Shown here in pieces: positions 61,321 through 64,000 of a stretch of 64,000 bases of DNA; the first letter of the stretch is position 1, and the number at the start of each line of letters is the position of its first letter. This DNA comes from CAYJEQ01 sp964371155 (GTDB taxonomy: Bacteria > Bacillota > Clostridia > Oscillospirales > Ruminococcaceae): assembly GCA_964371155.1 (NCBI GenBank), contig CAYJLI010000002.1, positions 1 through 64,000 of the forward strand. The letters are read 5' to 3'. The notes beneath the pieces are model-generated. The model was not told where the DNA came from and did no database searches. It saw only the letters and a list, made by a program, of their open reading frames with translations. Made by a program: the position numbers and the translations under genes.

Positions 61321-62007
61321 ATGTTCACAAAAAAAATTGCATCATTTGTACTTGCAGGAGTTATGATTACTTCTGGAGCAAGCATTACAGCATTTGCATC
61401 TGAGGAAAAAACAGGTATGACACTCGAAGAATTTAGAACAAGTGGAATGACATTAGAAGGTCTTAAATCAGCCAAGGGAAATCTTGAAGAAAGAGGCATT
61501 ACATTAGAGGAAGCTAAGGCAAATATTGGCCAAAGAATTGAAGAGTTTGCAAGCAATAAAGGCATTACAGTAGAAGAAGCAGAAGCAAAACTCGCAGAAT
61601 TTAAAGAAAGCGGTAAATCAGTGGAAGGGCTACAAAATATCAAAGATGAGCTTGAATCGAAAGGTTTGACTTTAGAAGATGCAAAGCTGAATTTTCAAAC
61701 TAAGCTAAATGAATTTGCAACTGCTGGAGGAATTTCACTCGAAGAAGCTCAAGCAATAATTGCAGGCTTTAAAGCCGATGGTAAAACATTTGAAAGTTTA
61801 AATGGTTTTAAAGCTGAGCTTGAAGCACAAGGTATTACACTTGATGAGGCAAAAGCAAACTTTGAGGGGATGTTTAACGAATTTCTAACTGCAACTGGAT
61901 TAACTGCAGATGATGCCAAAGCTAAAATCAGTGAAATGAAAGCAAATGGAAGAACATTTGATGGCCTTAAGAATATTCAAGATATTATAGGTAATATCCC
62001 ATCATAA
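61321..62007 (+). CDS. Secreted protein with three 56-residue helical repeats
   Basis: A 228-residue exported protein. Signal peptide of 26 residues ending ITAFA-S. After a short start (MTLEEFRTSGMTLEG), three repeats of exactly 56 residues follow, starting LKSAKGN, LQNIKDE and LNGFKAE, then a partial fourth LKNIQDIIGNIPS. Each repeat has the pattern L..(G)ITLEEAKAN......EF....GI..EEA.AK...FK..GK..., so mostly alpha-helical, with no cysteine. AGAAAGGAG lies 6 bases upstream. No function recognised; probably a surface or secreted structural or binding protein. Confidence 0.75.
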   Translation: MFTKKIASFVLAGVMITSGASITAFASEEKTGMTLEEFRTSGMTLEGLKSAKGNLEERGITLEEAKANIGQRIEEFASNKGITVEEAEAKLAEFKESGKSVEGLQNIKDELESKGLTLEDAKLNFQTKLNEFATAGGISLEEAQAIIAGFKADGKTFESLNGFKAELEAQGITLDEAKANFEGMFNEFLTATGLTADDAKAKISEMKANGRTFDGLKNIQDIIGNIPS

Positions 62008-62052
62008 TATATACAATAATTCAAACTAACATCCTTAATCCGACTTCATTAA

Positions 62053-62097
62053 ACAAATCGTAAGTATTAAATTCAATACTTACGATTTGTTATTTAA
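62053..62097 (+). terminator. Terminator after the repeat-protein gene
   Basis: ACAAATCGTAAGTATT and AATACTTACGATTTGT form a 16-bp stem with a 6-base loop, then TATTTAAT. Confidence 0.8.
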
Positions 62098-62176
62098 TAA
62101 TCTCTATAAATATCACATTAGTTTTTTAACAGACGAATATTAAGATTAGTGTCAAAAACATAATAAGAATTATTCC

Positions 62177-62205
62177 TTTACATATTGTCGTTTTTGTATT
62201 ATACT
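62177..62205 (+). promoter_or_regulatory. Promoter of the obg gene
   Basis: TTTACA at 62177-62182 and TATACT at 62200-62205, spacer 17, inside the 329-base gap before obg. A second weaker -10 TATAAT is at 62282-62287. The rest of the gap is AT-rich and has no gene that I can support. Confidence 0.55.
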
Positions 62206-62336
62206 ATTAAGTTGCAAAGTAGAGTATAATTTAGTTTATATTAAATACAATATTTGTTGGATTTAGTATGATTTATTTGGTATAATAACTTTATAAGTAA
62301 ATGGTGAATAGTGAGTGAAAATAACGGAGGATAGTT

Positions 62337-63608
62337 ATGTTTGTTGATTTAGCGAGAATTAAGATAAAAGCAGGAGATGGGGGAAATGGTGCAGTTTCAT
62401 TCCATCGTGAAAAATATGTAGCTGCAGGCGGCCCTGACGGCGGAGACGGTGGAAAAGGTGGGGATATTGTATTTGTAGTAGATACAAACCTATCCACTTT
62501 GGTAGATTTTAAATATAAAAGAAAATACATAGCCCAAAATGGCGAAAATGGTGGAAGAAAAAACTGTACAGGTAAATCTGCTGACGATTTAATCATAAAG
62601 GTACCAAAAGGTACGCTTATTAAGAATGCAGGAAATGGTACTGTTATGGCTGATATGTCTGATGCAGAGCCTGTAATAATTGCCAAGGGCGGTAAAGGTG
62701 GATGGGGAAATAATCATTTTGCTACCCCAACTCGCCAAATACCAAGATTTGCAAAACCCGGTCTTCCAGGTGAAAGCTTTGAAATAACACTTGAGCTTAA
62801 GCTTCTTGCTGATGTAGGTCTGGTAGGATTTCCAAATGTGGGTAAATCCACACTAATATCGACAGTTAGCGCAGCAAAACCAAAGGTTGCAAATTATCAT
62901 TTTACTACCCTCACTCCCGTTCTTGGAGTAGTTAGAGTGAGTAGTGAAAAAAACTTTGTAATGGCTGATATTCCTGGACTTATCGAGGGTGCAAGTGATG
63001 GAGCAGGACTTGGACATGAATTTTTGAGGCATGTGGACAGATGCAGACTTATTGTGCATATAGTGGATGTCTCGGGAATTGAGGGAAGAGTACCGGTGGA
63101 AGATTTTGAGCTTATAAATAAAGAACTTAAAAACTTTAGTGAAGAATTAAGCAATCGTCCCCAGATAGTTGCCGCAAATAAATGTGATATGGCAACTGAG
63201 GAGCAAATTGAAGAATTTAAAAATTATATAGAAGCAAAGGGATATAAATTTTTTGCAATTTCAGCGGCTACTACAATGGGAACAAAAGAGCTTATAGATT
63301 ATGTTTCTGCAACCTTAGATACACTCCCTCCAATAAAAGAATATGAAGTAAATTATGTAAAAGAAAAAGTAACTCTTGCTAAAGCAAGCAGTGATTTTAA
63401 AATTACAATTGAAGATGGTATTTATATACTTGAAGCTGATTGGTTAATACCTGTGTTTGGTATGATTAATGTAGATGATTATGAATCATTGCAATTTATG
63501 CAAAGGATATTAATTGATGTAGGTGTTATTGCAAAACTTGAGGAAATGGGTATTGCAGAGGGTGATACAGTTAGCATACTAAACTTTGAATTTGATTATG
63601 TTAAATAG
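62337..63608 (+). CDS. obg: GTPase Obg (CgtA)
   Basis: A 423-residue essential ribosome-assembly GTPase. The N-terminal Obg fold is glycine-rich (KAGDGGNGAVSFHREKYVAAGGPDGGDGG) to about residue 155. G domain: G1 GFPNVGKS at 164-171, G3 DIPGLIEGA, G4 NKCD, G5 SAAT. A C-terminal OCT domain (about 345-423), found in Gram-positive Obg, is present. GGAGG precedes the ATG. The usual upstream rplU-ysxB-rpmA genes are absent, so the gene has been separated from the ribosomal cluster. Confidence 0.96.
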   Translation: MFVDLARIKIKAGDGGNGAVSFHREKYVAAGGPDGGDGGKGGDIVFVVDTNLSTLVDFKYKRKYIAQNGENGGRKNCTGKSADDLIIKVPKGTLIKNAGNGTVMADMSDAEPVIIAKGGKGGWGNNHFATPTRQIPRFAKPGLPGESFEITLELKLLADVGLVGFPNVGKSTLISTVSAAKPKVANYHFTTLTPVLGVVRVSSEKNFVMADIPGLIEGASDGAGLGHEFLRHVDRCRLIVHIVDVSGIEGRVPVEDFELINKELKNFSEELSNRPQIVAANKCDMATEEQIEEFKNYIEAKGYKFFAISAATTMGTKELIDYVSATLDTLPPIKEYEVNYVKEKVTLAKASSDFKITIEDGIYILEADWLIPVFGMINVDDYESLQFMQRILIDVGVIAKLEEMGIAEGDTVSILNFEFDYVK

Positions 63609-63621
63609 TGGAGGTACTAAC

Positions 63622-64000
63622 TTGCTTAAACTCTATCATTCAACAGAAAATCCTAAAATGTTAAGCCCGCTAACACTGGCTTTTTTAGGGGATGCAGTGT
63701 ATGAAATTATGGTGCGAAACTATGTAATAAGTAAAGCTAATATTTCAGCAAATAAATTAAACAAAATATCTACAAGTTATGTAAATGCTTCCGCTCAGGC
63801 AATTGTTTATAACCATTTTAAAGAGATTCTGAATGAAGAAGAATTTAATATGATGAAAAGAGGAAGAAACGCAAATACCACAAAAGCCCCCAGAAGACAA
63901 AATCCCACAGAATACAGAAGAGCGACTGGTGTAGAATGTCTTTTCGGGTACTTATATTTAATTGGTGATAGTAATAGATTAGATTATCTATTTAATATGG
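63622..64000 (+). CDS. mrnC: Mini-ribonuclease III (MrnC), partial at right edge
   Basis: At least 126 codons from a TTG at 63622, with GGAGG at 63610-63614; the gene runs off the window. LTLAFLGDAVYEIMVRNYVI is the RNase III-type catalytic segment (Asp), and RRGRNA-like MKRGRNANTTKAPRRQNPTEYRRATGVE-type downstream pattern with Glu in TGVECLFGYLYL are the other family motifs. Mini-III matures 23S rRNA in Bacillus and lacks the dsRNA-binding domain. It follows obg by 13 bases. Confidence 0.9.
   Translation, partial: MLKLYHSTENPKMLSPLTLAFLGDAVYEIMVRNYVISKANISANKLNKISTSYVNASAQAIVYNHFKEILNEEEFNMMKRGRNANTTKAPRRQNPTEYRRATGVECLFGYLYLIGDSNRLDYLFNM

Overview
The window reads as a stretch of chromosome from a low-GC Gram-positive anaerobe of the class Clostridia. 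The main evidence is an Rnf complex in clostridial gene order (C-D-G-E-A-B), T-box, SAM-I and FMN leaders with intrinsic terminators, a SigH-like sigma factor, a YetF/DUF4363 pair, lipoproteins with Gram-positive lipoboxes and strong GGAGG ribosome binding sites. The genus cannot be read from the sequence. No phage, insertion sequence, CRISPR array or rRNA was seen; one tRNA-Leu(CAA) is present.

Layout. 1-3140: degenerate hairpin repeats, a YetF/DUF4363 membrane pair and RecQ. 3229-11646: a flavin-based energy operon. It runs from ApbE through an in-operon array of 125-bp repeats and a Gx-type transporter to rnfCDGEAB; its RnfG carries four FMN-attachment domains instead of one. 11675-16137: a leucine-rich-repeat lipoprotein, a PadR-DUF1700-DUF4097 operon behind a large palindromic operator, and an XRE/membrane-protein pair. 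16175-21146: a leucine T-box followed by leuA-leuC-leuD-leuB. 21165-31597: mixed housekeeping genes, including a Xer-type recombinase, argH, a DivIVA-like protein, a SigH-like sigma factor, MATE, YifB, ExoA and a TtcA-like protein. 31797-38220: a flippase, GNAT, Pth, a D,D-carboxypeptidase-like protein that has lost its catalytic residues, MetY and a divergent metallophosphoesterase. 38262-42964: a tryptophan uptake locus with a tandem-duplicated Trp T-box plus binding-protein gene, then permease and ATPase. 42982-49464: small and miscellaneous minus-strand genes around the tRNA-Leu, including a chloramphenicol acetyltransferase homologue, a CPBP protease and an RlmD-type methyltransferase. 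49636-52961: RNase HI, a lone IscU/NifU, FMN riboswitch-ribU and SAM riboswitch-metK. 53055-60908: a DUF4349 lipoprotein, then purEFMNHD behind a leader with a 28-codon ORF and a terminator. 61321-64000: a secreted protein made of three 56-residue repeats, then obg and the start of mini-RNase III.

How the parts fit. Amino acid supply (Leu, Trp, Met/SAM) is controlled mostly by RNA leaders. Flavin use is prominent: RibU under an FMN riboswitch supplies riboflavin, ApbE attaches FMN, and RnfD plus the multi-domain RnfG receive it. The most unusual items are the four-domain RnfG, the repeat array whose last copy would bury the ribosome binding site of the Gx transporter in a 15-bp stem, the carboxypeptidase pseudoenzyme, the duplicated Trp T-box/trpX unit, the purE leader ORF and the 56-residue repeat protein.
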